The notes under the pieces: model-generated
The model's input: only the letters and a program-made list of their open reading frames with translations
Database searches by the model: none
Told to the model about the DNA's origin: nothing
NCBI GenBank assembly: GCA_951213105.1
Contig: OX578146.1
Location: 115,966,551-116,030,550, forward strand
DNA from: Amaurobius ferox
Taxonomy: Eukaryota; Arthropoda; Arachnida; Araneae; Amaurobiidae
DNA length: 64,000 nt
Reading direction: 5' to 3'
Part shown: piece after piece, positions 23,173 through 34,185 of the stretch
Layout of the letters: each line of letters begins with the position of its first letter
Numbering within the stretch: position 1 is the stretch's first letter
Position numbers and translations under genes: made by a program

Positions 23173-23775
23173 CTAATTAATACTTTGAAATCAAAGACAA
23201 CCAAAAATAAGTTTAAAAGTATTTTATTAAAATCTCCTTTTTACGACGTACAAAATCACACGGCTATAGCGCTTTTGGGCCCAATTATGCCCTTCATCAG
23301 TGGCGAGGTGAAAATAAGGTGCAAACATGTGCTTAAATGCAGGACATAAGAGCCAGGCAAAATTTAGATATCAATCAAATTACGTTCTGACATTTTTAAT
23401 TACGAGGCATTTAAAATATAATTTAATTATAAAATACAAATTACAATAAAAGGAAAAGTTTTAAAAATTAAATGGTAACTAATAGGAATGCCGTCAAAAC
23501 CGAAATAAAGCAACCACTAAATTGTCAGAAAATCATATAAAGGTTTAACACGTATTAAGTTGAGAACGAGACGCAAAGCATAACTAAGGGTCTAAAACAG
23601 GATCAAAATTACAAATTGACTAACGGTAAAGATAAATAAAAAGAGCTTCATAGAGTAAAATATTACGGGGGTTATTGCAGCTAATTAAAAGAAAAGTTTT
23701 ATTAAACATAGGATGAAAATTATCGTTATTAACATACTGGGCTAGAGTCGTGAACAGTTTACCATTTTTAACATC
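23173..23775 (-). mobile_element. 5'-truncated Penelope-like element, minus copy of a head-to-head pair
   Basis: On the minus strand this reads from within the GIY-YIG coding end (AACATGCTCGCGATG region at 23,775) through an AT-rich 3' region to about 23,173. It is the inverted partner of 23,770-24,790, and both share the 3' segment CACTGATGAAGGGCATAAT. Inverted, 5'-truncated partner copies are common for Penelope-type retroelements. The family assignment rests on the GIY-YIG remnant in the plus copy. Confidence 0.7.
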
Positions 23776-23781
23776 GCGAGC

Positions 23782-23964
23782 ATGTTATGTCCCGAAAATA
23801 ACATTAAATTCTACATTGGTAGTACTAAACGTACTGCCGATATTCATTTGGCTGAACATGCTCACGATGTTAAAAATGGTAAATTGTTCACGGCTCTAGT
23901 CCTGTATGTTATTAACTATAATTTTCATCCTATGTTTGATAAACTTTTGTATTTGTTCTTTTAA
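23782..23964 (+). pseudogene. GIY-YIG endonuclease end of a conventional PLE
   Basis: The frame shows NIKFYIGSTKRTADIHLAEH followed by HDVKNGKLFTALVLYV. The YIG motif sits in KFYIGST, with the RLAEH-like stretch after it (Arg here reads His). This is the layout of the C-terminal GIY-YIG domain of conventional PLEs, where the nuclease follows the reverse transcriptase. Only the last ~60 codons remain. It is a different lineage from the permuted PLE at 53 kb. Not functional. Confidence 0.65.
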
Positions 23965-24098
23965 TTAACTGCAGTAATCCCCATAATATTTTACTTTATG
24001 AATTCACTTTTATATATCTTTACCGTGAGTCAATTTGAAATTTTGATCCCGTTCAGACCCTTAGCTATGCTAGGCGTCTCATTCTCAAATCAATACGT

Positions 24099-24385
24099 TG
24101 TTGTTGTTGAGACCCAGACCGTCCGACCTACATGAAAGGTGTAAGGTAACTGCTTTGGACGGCCGGGAAGTGCCACCCAATTTGGACCGGAACCCAGTGG
24201 GGGAGGCATCCACAGGGACCGTACCCTCCTTCCCCTACCACCAACCTCTCGGAAGGACTTACGGACCCACATGTTTAACGTGATCATATTCCGCGTGAAC
24301 ACGGCGGCAGTTTTGGCAGTGGCTGGAATCGAACCCGGGCCTACCGAGTGCAACTCCAGCGCGCTAACCAATGGGCTACCGCGCC
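24099..24385 (-). mobile_element. tRNA-headed SINE inserted in the PLE
   Basis: Read on the minus strand from 24,385: GGGCGCGGTAGCCCATTGGT, B box GGGTTCGATTCCAG, body, hairpin, and (CAA)n tail. A perfect 15-bp duplication, CTCAAATCAATACGT, flanks it at 24,084-24,098 and 24,386-24,400, inside PLE sequence. The SINE is therefore younger than that PLE copy. Confidence 0.93.
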
Positions 24386-24790
24386 CTCAAATCAATACGT
24401 GTCAAACCTTTATATGATTTTCTGAAAATTTAGTAGTTGCTTTATTTCGTTTTTTGAGGAGCTTCCTATTGGTTACCACTTAATTTATGAACCTTTTTCT
24501 TTTATAGTAATTTGTATTTTATAATTAAATTATATTTTAAATGGCTCGTAATTAAAAATATATAAACATAATTTGATTTATATGTAAATTTTACCTGACG
24601 GTTATGGCTTATATTTAAGCACATCGTACCTTATTTCCACTTCGCCACTGATGAAGGGCATAATAGTGTTTAAAAGCGCTATAGCCGTGTGATTTTGTAC
24701 GTCATAAAAAGGATATTTTAATAATAGACTTTTAAACCTTTTCTTTCAGTTGTCTTTGATTTGAAAATATAATATTTAATTTAAAACATA

Positions 24791-25737
24791 CCTTTTTATT
24801 TGTGGTAATTAAATTATAAAAGCATTTACCGTTAATTTCCAAAAAGTTGCAAGAAAAAATGCTTTTCTACCCATTGCAAACTTAAGTGTTTTATTGAAAT
24901 GTCCGTGTAACAATTATGTATAAATTCCTTTATCCAGAAGCATGACTTCCTTTGAATTTTTAATTCACATCAGAAGTTAAAAGATCTTACCCAAGATTTA
25001 ATAACTTATTAAGAACAAAGTCTAAAACTTACCAAAATTACTTTCCGCCCTGATAATCAAGAGAAAAAGAATGTTTAGCATAAATTCATTGTAGTCTAGG
25101 AACTTTTCTAATTGCAACTACTGTCTGAAAAAGATCCGTCCAAAGTTTGTATGCTTTTCTTTGGTCGGTTTAAAATTTGCTAATTAAAACTTAAAATACA
25201 AGTTTTGTTATGACATAGTAAATTACAAAGATATAGTCCCACTTTTAAAACTTCCAGTTAATTTTTTTAAAATATTTTAATAATAGTTTTACATTTTAAT
25301 CCCACAAGAAGAACTGCGGAGTGGAGTCCTGTGTCAAACAAGTTAAGATAAACATATATCTGCAATGCAGCTAAGGATCATAAAAGATTTTCGAGATTTT
25401 CCACTGTTATAAAGCTTAGAAAAATTAGTTTGTTTCTGTTAGTATTCACAACACTTTCCCATCAAAAATATCTCACAACAAGAGATTCCCTATAGTTATG
25501 AGCTCAAACATTTTACCCATTATAGTTTTTCTACCAGCTAAAGTACCCAACTCGGGCTAAATATTTGCTTAGCAATTCCCGCTTTCCTTCAGATCTGCAG
25601 AAATCAGTTTACGGATTGACCAGAATCCTTTATCCTATAGAACTCTGAGTTTTCATACATACTCATAACTTTTCCTAATCAATTTGAAACAGTAGCATTT
25701 TAATTTAATTTAAATCCAACCACAATCATTTCAATAA
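24791..25737. other. Unassigned AT-rich sequence
   Basis: Nothing supported. Confidence 0.45.
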
Positions 25738-25866
25738 AAAATAACACCACATTACCGCATAACGCTACACGAATAACACCACATTACCGCATAACGCTAC
25801 ACGAATAACACCACATAACACTACAAGAGTAGCACCACATAACACTACAAGAGTAGCACCATATTA
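25738..25866. repeat. Minisatellite, ~32-bp unit degrading to a ~24-bp unit
   Basis: Two near-identical units of AACACCACATTACCGCATAA plus CGCTACACGAAT are followed by two shorter units (CACCACATAACACTACAAGA). Simple tandem repeat. Confidence 0.85.
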
Positions 25867-26514
25867 CCAATTATCGCCGACACAATTCCCTTAAAATACC
25901 TGCAATGCTCAATCCGTCTCGTCACTTCAGCCATACCAAATATATCTTTCAGACAATATTTCAGACAATACAATATCTTAAAAAACCTCCTTGGTTGCTT
26001 CTGTTATTGAAATTAGTGGATGCATTCTTGGACTTAGTATATGTCAGTTTCTACAACGCCAAAAATTTCCCCTGGTAGCGGAACTCTGAACAATTCGATT
26101 TCTTCGTAAATCCTAGCCCCGTGCTTACAATAAAAATCGAGCTACGCATGTAAATACATTCATTAGCGGTTCTTTCATATATCTACGTAAATGCGGTCTT
26201 CAGAAGTCGTTTCAGAGATTTATGTAATTGCTTTCATTTAGAAGTATTTCCATTTCCCTTAACCTAGAGTATTGAAATTTATCGAAAGAAAAATATCGCA
26301 ATCGAAATTCGGAGAATTCTCTGTCGTCTATGACATAAACAAAATAAAAATCAGATGTGGGCAATACATGACTTTCCCTACGTATTGCAATAACTTTACT
26401 TCTTTTCATAGCGAAAGAATCAGATAAGCGATTTATGCACAATGCGTTTTCCGTTTAATTAATAGCTCGTAAACTGAAATTGTTCGCATTTAACAACTTA
26501 TTAGATCAGAGTGC

Positions 26515-26640
26515 GCGCGTTCATGCTTATTTATTATTATTCGCGTTCATGCTTATCCATTATTATTATTCGCGTCCATGCTTATCCATTATTATTACTC
26601 ACGTTCATGTTCATTCATGCTCACGTTCGAAATCTTCATC
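26515..26640. repeat. Minisatellite, ~31-bp unit, about four copies
   Basis: Repeats of CGCGTTCATGCTTATCCATT plus ATTATTATT. The last copy is diverged. Confidence 0.8.
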
Positions 26641-26826
26641 AAAATGTAGTTGACATTTAATTAACATCCCTTGAAATGCATGACTATTTCCGAATTCTTG
26701 GGCGTCTAAATGAAACACTAGTACAGAAAGTATCTTGCTCGTGAATGAAGCGAACGAAATCCACGAGAATGGTGTTAACAGATTTGCCGCATAGAAATGG
26801 GTATGAAAAGTGAACTTATTTGATTA

Positions 26827-26906
26827 TACTTAGTCAAAAACCCAGACCACTCGACTGACCCTAGGGCTTACAACAGCTGTTTGAGTGGCCGGTATCCTTA
26901 CTTAGT
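26827..26906 (-). mobile_element. SINE-family 3' tail insertion with 8-bp target duplication
   Basis: The insert at 26,835-26,898, read on the minus strand, aligns almost gap-free with the last 60 nt of the SINEs. Its hairpin arms are CCACTC/GAGTGG instead of CCGTCC/GGACGG. TACTTAGT flanks it at 26,827-26,834 and 26,899-26,906. It is either a diverged subfamily or the tail of the partner LINE. Confidence 0.75.
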
Positions 26907-27490
26907 GTACTTGTTTTGATAAATTTGTTTTTTTAAATGTGTAATATCTTGAAAACGATTCATGTTAGCGTTCTAAACGTTTGCATCATCCGCTTTCTAA
27001 TAAAAAATTATGTCTGAAATGATTATATTTTTATCTTTATTGAAAGGGCTGATTTTGTTATGAATTTTTAAACATTTCATCTGTGAATATTGTGGGGGGG
27101 GGGGTTCTTCCGAACACTCGATTGCGTTTAAAACCAATAGGGCTCTAGTACTCACTTATTGTAATAATATCGTACCAAATTATTTTCAAAACACTTCATT
27201 GGTTTGTCAGATATCGTGTCCGCAGTCTCACGGACATAAACGTTAACATACATACACTAACATACATACATACACTGACATACATACACACACAAACATA
27301 CATACACACACAAATATACATACACACACAAACATACATAAAAACACACATTAATATACATACACACACTAACATACATACAAACACAGACACCACCTTT
27401 AAAACGTTTGATTCGAATTCAAGAAGGCTTAAAACACGCTCTTCTGTCGAAAACTTGAATTTGAATTTTCGACTTGGGAAAGTAAAAATT

Positions 27491-28221
27491 AATCAATTAT
27501 GGAGTATAATATGGCGGTGCGCATATTTCATTAATACTATCTCATATAATTATTCAAATCTATCCATAGATTTATTTATTCTAACATTTACCATATTCTG
27601 CCTTTTTAATTCATATCATGAGCTGAAAGATTTCGCGCAAAGATTTAGTAACCTGTTAAGAACATAAAGGTACAAAATTTTAGGAAAATTACTTTCCATC
27701 CTGATAATCGGCAGAAAAGAAAATGTTTAGCATAAATTCATTGCGGTCTTGAAATTGTTTTCTCTAATTTCAACCGTTTTCTAAGAAAAATACGTATAAA
27801 ACTAGTTCCTTTCCTTCCTAGTCACGCAACAATCTAGCTAATTAGATATTAAGAAACGGAAACAAACGGATGATTTTAAAGTTTAAAGATTGGTTTTTAA
27901 AACATATATATATATTCTCGTGTGTGTGTGTAAAGGTTAATAGAATTTAGGTAAAATTATTTCAATAAAGGCGTCATTAATCCATGATTTATCAAAATTT
28001 ACCTTGTTTCTCACATTTCAATGCTTATTTTTCCTGTCCCACCACAAATAGGTCTTTTGCCAAACGTAGCTTTTAGGAAAATTTAATATTTAATAAAAAT
28101 TTAAAACGACGAACTCTCGAAAGAGAAAAATATAAAAATGAAATTCTGTGTAACTGTCGATTAATTGTCTTGAAAACTGTCTCTAAAAATTGCGCGATTT
28201 TGCCGCAGAAATATATTTACT
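27491..28221. other. Unassigned AT-rich sequence
   Basis: Nothing supported apart from a short (AT)n/(GT)n tract at about 27,903-27,932. Confidence 0.4.
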
Positions 28222-28995
28222 TTCTCTGCAATACATGGTAATGTATAGGGAAAGTATTGGAATCATGTCGAAAATCGTAACTCGAGTTTTCGACGGATCT
28301 ACACGTTTCGAGACCTCTAGAATACGAAAAAACCATTTTTAGCGTGACGTCTGTGTGTGTGTCTGTGTGTCTGTGTGTCTATGTGTCTGTCTGTCTGTGC
28401 AGATTTTGCATCCACTCTAACTAAAAAACTAATTGACCGAATTTCACAAAATTTAATAGGTAAGTCACTTGTGAGCGAGTCTGGTGCTGATTAGTTTTGG
28501 GTACGATTCGGGATAAAAGAACCCACCTATTTTAGCGAAATGGCCCGCAAAAGCTTGTATCCACTCTAACTAACAAACTAATGGACCGAATTTCACAAAA
28601 TTCGGCAGATGAGTCATTTATGGGTCACTGGTGCTGATTGAATTTTAGTATATTTCGAAAAAAAATAACCTGCCTTTTTTTACAAAACGGTCCGCAAAAA
28701 TCGTCAAAATCTAAACTAAAGAACTACGTATGCTCAAATATATCCATTAAATGCTTGTTTAATACGTAATTTTTAGCGAAGAAAGGAATAAGATCAACCC
28801 CATTACACTAGGACTAGCCGTTCTCGAGATATTTTAGTTTTTCGTTTTTTCTCTACGCCACCTTTGAAAATAAGTCCGGTTACCGAATGAGAAAGAACAT
28901 TGGATTAAAAGTGAAATAAATTAAATTAAAATAAAGAGAACGTGGATATAAGTTTGCAGAGAAAGTCATGTGCTGCCCACATCAGGTTTTTTATA
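28222..28995 (-). repeat. Hairpin-ended dispersed repeat, family Z (minus copy)
   Basis: Reverse-orientation copy of 16,250-17,045. It starts with the hairpin ACTTTCTCT...AGGGAAAGT (28,220-28,256), then (GTGTCT)n at 28,354-28,400, and ends at GTCATGTGCTGCCCACATCA. Confidence 0.7.
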
Positions 28996-30097
28996 TATGG
29001 GAACAGAAACTTATTTCTCAGATATTGAGTTTCTTAAAGAGATATTATGCTGAATTTCAATGAAATTCTTGACTGTTAATATAGTTATAGGTGTTGCTGA
29101 AAAATATATTACACAAAAAAATGCTGCAATGAAGAATTATCGAACTTACTTTTTTGTCTAAAATTTCGCGAAAATAAAATGTATTCTAACATACCAACAT
29201 GTTTGCACTTATACACGCCTTGTCTTCATCAAATACATCGCGTCATCTCAAAGCTCGCAATATCTACAGCCATTGAGATGAGAGCGTGCGCAGGAAAATG
29301 GCGAAGATGAAAACTTTCAATGGTGAAAACTGGAGATGAAATGTTGGAGATGAAAACTTTCAACTTCAAAAGAACTCTCGCACGGTGTCTTCCTACTGGT
29401 TGGTCGATATTGCTATAGTAGTCGTCGTCCTCGGAAAAACCCGTGTGATTCAACATATATTTAAACCTCTATAAATAGCATTTTGTTGGTTCTAGTCTGG
29501 ACTTTATTTGAATGTATATTTTTATTTAAAATATTTAAAATGTTATATTTTAAAAACTACACTCGCGACAAGGTTTTCGTGAATACTCAATATAAGTAAT
29601 AATGGGTTGTTTACTTAATTTTGTCTTTATATGTTCATTATGCGTACTTTAACAGGATGGTTTCTATAGTAACAGACTTCTTTTTGAAAATATCAATTCA
29701 ATAAACTTTTTATTAAAATCAAAAATCATTAATATAACTTTGAATTATTATCATAGAACTAACTTGATTTCAACTCAAATCATCGATTTAATATAGAAAA
29801 CTCTAGTTTTTAATTATTAATAGAGTTTATTATCCGGACCATTTAACTTAGCTGAAGGTTTCAGTTTTTCCTATAGTCATGTTAGGTTTGCTGCAAATAT
29901 AGTTATTTTACTGATTGAAGAATGCCAAATTTAGTTTTATTTTTATCCCGGTATTGAATGTCTTAATTCTGAGTTTCCTAAAGTACCTACTGGTTAAGTT
30001 TGGAATTATACTTTGAATATAACACTCATCGTTGAGCCTTGTGACTATATAAAGTCGTTTAGGTTTCTTATTACGATCTTTCTTCTCATAAAGTTTC
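28996..30097. other. Unassigned AT-rich sequence
   Basis: A short direct duplication around 29,310-29,360 (GATGAAAACTTTCAA) is visible. No gene supported. Confidence 0.4.
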
Positions 30098-30360
30098 CAA
30101 CTCTACAGCTCAAACCACAAAACACCCATGCCACAAACCTAAATTCAGCGGGAAACAAGTTTTAAAGCAGATATCGGGAAAAAAATTATTCTCTTGGCGA
30201 ATATATTTCCATTTATATAAAGGCATATCGAACGATAATGGTGAAATTTCTCCACATCAAAACGTTCACTCGAAAATCTGAATTTGTTTCTTTTTGCAAG
30301 ACGGGAGTTTTTAGGATTATAAATATAATTTTGTGGCTTAAGCATAAGGTAAAGAGTTTA
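30098..30360 (+). repeat. Dispersed repeat U, copy 1
   Basis: Shares the order CTCAAACCACAAAACACC, CTCTTGGCGAATATATTTCC, CTCCACATCAAAA, GATTATAAATA with 32,698-32,970 and 36,870-37,125. Non-coding, class unknown. Confidence 0.65.
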
Positions 30361-32697
30361 ATGTTTTGAATAAATTTTTACATTTTACTTTAGAGGTGGG
30401 ATGTATGTACTTGATGTGAAACATTTTAGGGAGCGGGGTCGAGTGAATCTTAAAAGAATTGTGATTCAGATGAAATGAAATTAGATGCATGTAACGGAAG
30501 TGACATCATATTGTTAAGTAACAAAAAAAACATCGGTGTGATTTGAAAGTCTGGGTCAGTTGACCTTAGAAGACGAATTTGGTGATTTTGGCGAAGAGTT
30601 TGGCGAGATCGCCAAATTGATGACTTTGTGGCGAATTCTGGAAATTTCTCTAATTTTGTAGATTGGCTAAAATATGCTTTTTTTCGGAACTTTTTAGAAA
30701 CGGCATATAATCACATCATCATTCAATTGGGTTATTGACGTGATACAAAATAAAGTGTCTGAAGGTCTCAATACAGAGGTGAATATGTATTTTAATTTCT
30801 GATATCATAAACTCTTTATGATGTATTACAAAATATCTATTAGAAAAGTGTAAAAAAAATAAATGTTAGATTAAAAATACCAAAGCATGTCCCCTAGGTG
30901 ATGTGGGTCATCGTCATACACCAGACAGCAACCTTTTCCAAATCGAAATATGACAAAAAAATTGCGATGTTTCATATCAGTCTGTAACGGAAAACTCTGT
31001 TACTCGATAATTTTTCTTTAGTTTGCTTAAGGTGTTCGCAAGTATTAAACCTAAAACATTTGAAAATATTTTACAAAAAAAAATGTATTTTTTTTAAAAA
31101 ATGAAAAATTATAATTTTGATATTTCCTTTTCAAAATCAGACAACAACATTATTTTTATAATTTAGATTTAGTGCATGCATATATATTAAACACGTATAT
31201 TATTTTTTAAGCAAATAGAATAACAATTTGTTTTGTAATCATGTGCAACAGAAGCAAAAAAAAATTAACTTAAGAAAAGGGATTTAAGGAAACGTCAAAC
31301 TGGGAATACTTTTAATTTATACAAATACACTTTTATCGCCGTATGCTTAATTTGCCTCCAATTCTGGTGGGATTTGCTTTAAATTAATCCTAAAAATGTA
31401 ATATATATGTATTTTATTGATTAAATTTGAAAAAGAAAGTTATTGAAGGTTAAAAACTACTATCTCCCCTTACATGTTTACATGGAATCTTCATGACTTG
31501 ATTGCAAAATTCCAAAGCTTGTATTCAATTTACCCGCTTCATATTTCATTTCTTATATGTCTTCGGTCATCTGCGTCACCGACATTAGGTAAAAAGCCAA
31601 TAATATTCATGTGCGTTGCTGAATGAGGGAAATAAGAAATGCGGACAAACATTCCATTATGATTAAAATCGTAGATTGCGTTGTAAATAAAGCTTTATAG
31701 ATTTTTTGTGGGCTTTGGAAAAAACATTCTTCTGACAGATATATGAATCTTCTAGGATATTTTTGTTAAAGTTTTCATTACAAAGTCTGCTATTCTAAAT
31801 TTTGAATGTAAAATTATGCGTACATGTAAAATCAGGAGAATGAATACCTGATTAAAAAATATGATGTAAAACTAATATGAATACCAATTACATCAAGCGT
31901 TCAATAATAAATAATTCTTCATGCTTATAGAAGGAAAATATTTAAGAAGTAGGCTTAGCCACCTACGCGTCTTATGTGTAAAATGACTAATAGTCCCAAA
32001 ATGTGACGCATACATTCAATAAAAGTTAAGAATATCAAAAACCTATTCAAATTAATTCATACAAATGGGCACATTCTATAGCTCTACTAATGTGAAAAAT
32101 TGTAATACGCCAAAAGTATTTCATCTCTCATCACAGTATACTACCTTATTTTCAATATTTTCAGACATTTTAAGCTGAAAATCAATTAATTATAGCATTA
32201 TTTTTCAATAGTTTGATTTAAAGAATATCCAACAAGCAAAAGCGGTATTTGAAAAGTAGTTCGGTCATTGAAAAATAACTCCTATAGTTATCACAATAGA
32301 ATCAAAATCAATAAATAAATTCAATGCTAAAATATAATAAAAAAAATATCGTCTGCTGTAAATATAAATTAAAATACCTCAAGAAGTGTTCGTTGTACAC
32401 CAGAATTAAATAAAAATATTTGAAATATTTCTTTTCTGCGCATAATAGTGCCCATAATTTTGTATGTAGCCGTTCTTATAGCTGAAAAATGTTAGAACAA
32501 AGTACATGATCTTGATTTTTCCCCATACTTATATGTCAAAACTCTCATGTATGTAAAGTTTCAAGCTCAACCCCTCAGTTATTTGGACTGTCGAATTCAT
32601 TCCTTTTAGATAGTCTAGTTGAGCTATATGATATAATACAAATATTATCCGGAAGTTCAAAGTAAAACTAATACAAATTTTTCATAAATATTTGTAT
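30361..32697. other. Unassigned AT-rich sequence
   Basis: Contains an inverted pair TTTGGCGA/TCGCCAAA at 30,599-30,616. A segment near 31,800-31,920 also has a diverged partner near 36,675-36,780 (words TACATGTAAAAT(C/T)AGGAGAA and ATTACATCAAGC). No gene supported. Confidence 0.4.
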
Positions 32698-32970
32698 CGC
32701 TACTCTCAAATCACAAAGCACTTATTTTCCACTCAAATATGTAACCGTAAAACTAGGATTTTGCCTGGCATCGTTTAAGGAATTCTCTTGGCGAATATAT
32801 TTCTACTTGTGCAAAGCCATATCTAACGATAATCGTAAAATGGCTCCACATCAAAAAAGTTTCGCACGAAAATCTGCGGATTTATTCCTTGCTGAAGAGA
32901 GATCTTTTGGGATTATAAATATGATCTTCGCGTTTAGGCGGATGATAAGAAGTTTCAATTTTGGAATAAT
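32698..32970 (+). repeat. Dispersed repeat U, copy 2
   Basis: Landmarks CTACTCTCAAATCACAAAGC, AATTCTCTTGGCGAATATAT, GGCTCCACATCAAAAAAGTT and GGGATTATAAATATGATCTT. An open frame across it is incidental. Confidence 0.65.
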
Positions 32971-33728
32971 TTTGCATGCTACTCTACTTAAGACAAGTAT
33001 AAATAATTTTCTGGTTCTTATACAAGTACCACATTTTTCGGGTGCATATAAAACGCACGTAATTATGTTTGCCATTGCATAAGTTTATGCAGGTTTCCTA
33101 AAAAAGTCACTTAGCACCGAGGTAGCATTGAAAGTAAATGATTTATGAGTGTACATCTACACGTTAGGTCTACTGATAGAAAATTGACCACGCCCGATAA
33201 AATGAAAACGATTGCAGCGGCCCTAACGAAGAATTTAAAAAATTAGGATTGCGAACTCGGCAACTGTACTATTAACTCCCCACTTACCTACGGCCGCTGT
33301 AACGTAATGCCTAAATAATTCAAATAGTAGAGGCGTGGAAACTAATCACACGTGATTCAATTGTTTTTCTGCGATAAAATACATAATTTTAGAATTCCGT
33401 ACATTTGTCATCTTTCCTTAATATTATTTAGTCCACCCCAAAATGCTATCAAAGAACAATTGGAAAATGTGCTTCTCTTATGTTCGTCAAGAGGACACGA
33501 CAGGGTGCGATATTATAGAACAATAATAAAAGGCTCACCATGAATAGTATTGTCAAGCCTTAGTTGGCGTTGGCTTCATCATATACTTTCACCAGCATTC
33601 CATGTGCATAAACGTTGATGCACACGTTGAACTTGCGCATGTTCCATTATTTTGTCATAGAGATCTGTTCTAAACTTCACGTTTTAAAATTCTGCTAGCA
33701 AAAGATTCTTAAAGTGAGTTCTCTAGTC
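32971..33728. other. Unassigned sequence
   Basis: No supported gene or repeat. Confidence 0.4.
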
Positions 33729-34108
33729 CAGTGTTCTTCAACCTTTGTCATCTCGCGGAACCCTTTTGTTTGAGATATTTTTTTATGGAACCCTTCGTTC
33801 AGTAGCACACCCAGATTTGATTTTAAAGGGGATGTGTCATATTACGTATTACATGTTATGAACAAGGTGCGTATCTGCCTTTGTTATAAAAACTTTATAT
33901 AAGATATAAATTTGCATTAATTCAAACAAGAAGATAAATCTTTCATATAAAGTATTTGTATTATACATATATATGTCATATGAAATTGAAAACAAAGAAA
34001 AACAAAACAAAAACAACGAATTGTAGTGTCGACTCGCGGAACCCCTAAAGCGTTTGAGTGGAACCCTAGGGTTCCGCGGAACACAGGTTGAAGAACACTG
34101 CTCTAGTG
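33721..34108 (+). mobile_element. hAT-type MITE with 8-bp target duplication (copy 1)
   Basis: The element is 33,729-34,100 (372 bp). The inverted ends are CAGTGTTCTTCAACC and GGTTGAAGAACACTG, followed inward by CGCGGAACCC and GGGTTCCGCGG. The 8-bp flanks CTCTAGTC and CTCTAGTG differ by one base. The CAGTG start and 8-bp duplication are typical of hAT elements. No transposase inside. Confidence 0.9.
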
Positions 34109-34185
34109 CATGTTGGGAAAGGAATTGATTTGTGGCCCTGCCCACTGAATGGTCAAGTCGACTTCATCGATTATATTTTGATTGG

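Larger units (their letters stand above)
23770..24790 (+). mobile_element. 5'-truncated Penelope-like element, plus copy, interrupted by a SINE
   Basis: Plus-strand partner of the pair. The order is the GIY-YIG coding end (23,782-23,964), a 3' region split by a SINE at 24,099-24,385, then CGCCACTGATGAAGGGCATA (24,643 onward) and a 3' end at about 24,770-24,790. The two copies meet head to head at about 23,770-23,775. Divergence and disrupted frames show both are dead. Confidence 0.7.
26346..27490 (+). repeat. Hairpin-ended dispersed repeat, family Y (third copy, diverged)
   Basis: Starts at AATCAGATGTGGGCAATACA and ends at TTGGGAAAGTAAAAATTAAT. The middle carries the family Y order: AATATCTTGAAAACGATTCA, a G-run at 27,091-27,103, and a (CATA/CACA)n tract at 27,240-27,390. 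It has gained a minisatellite (26,515-26,640) and a short SINE tail insertion (26,835-26,898). Confidence 0.55.

Noticed and set aside
25738..25866. CRISPR-like repeat array
   Set aside because: Units are contiguous with no spacers; it is a minisatellite. The 28-bp array at 48,709 and the 90-bp array at 4,375 fail for the same reason.
33849..34145. 98-codon minus frame similar to frames at 52,696-52,899
   Set aside because: Similarity comes from the two hAT MITE copies; no protein family features.
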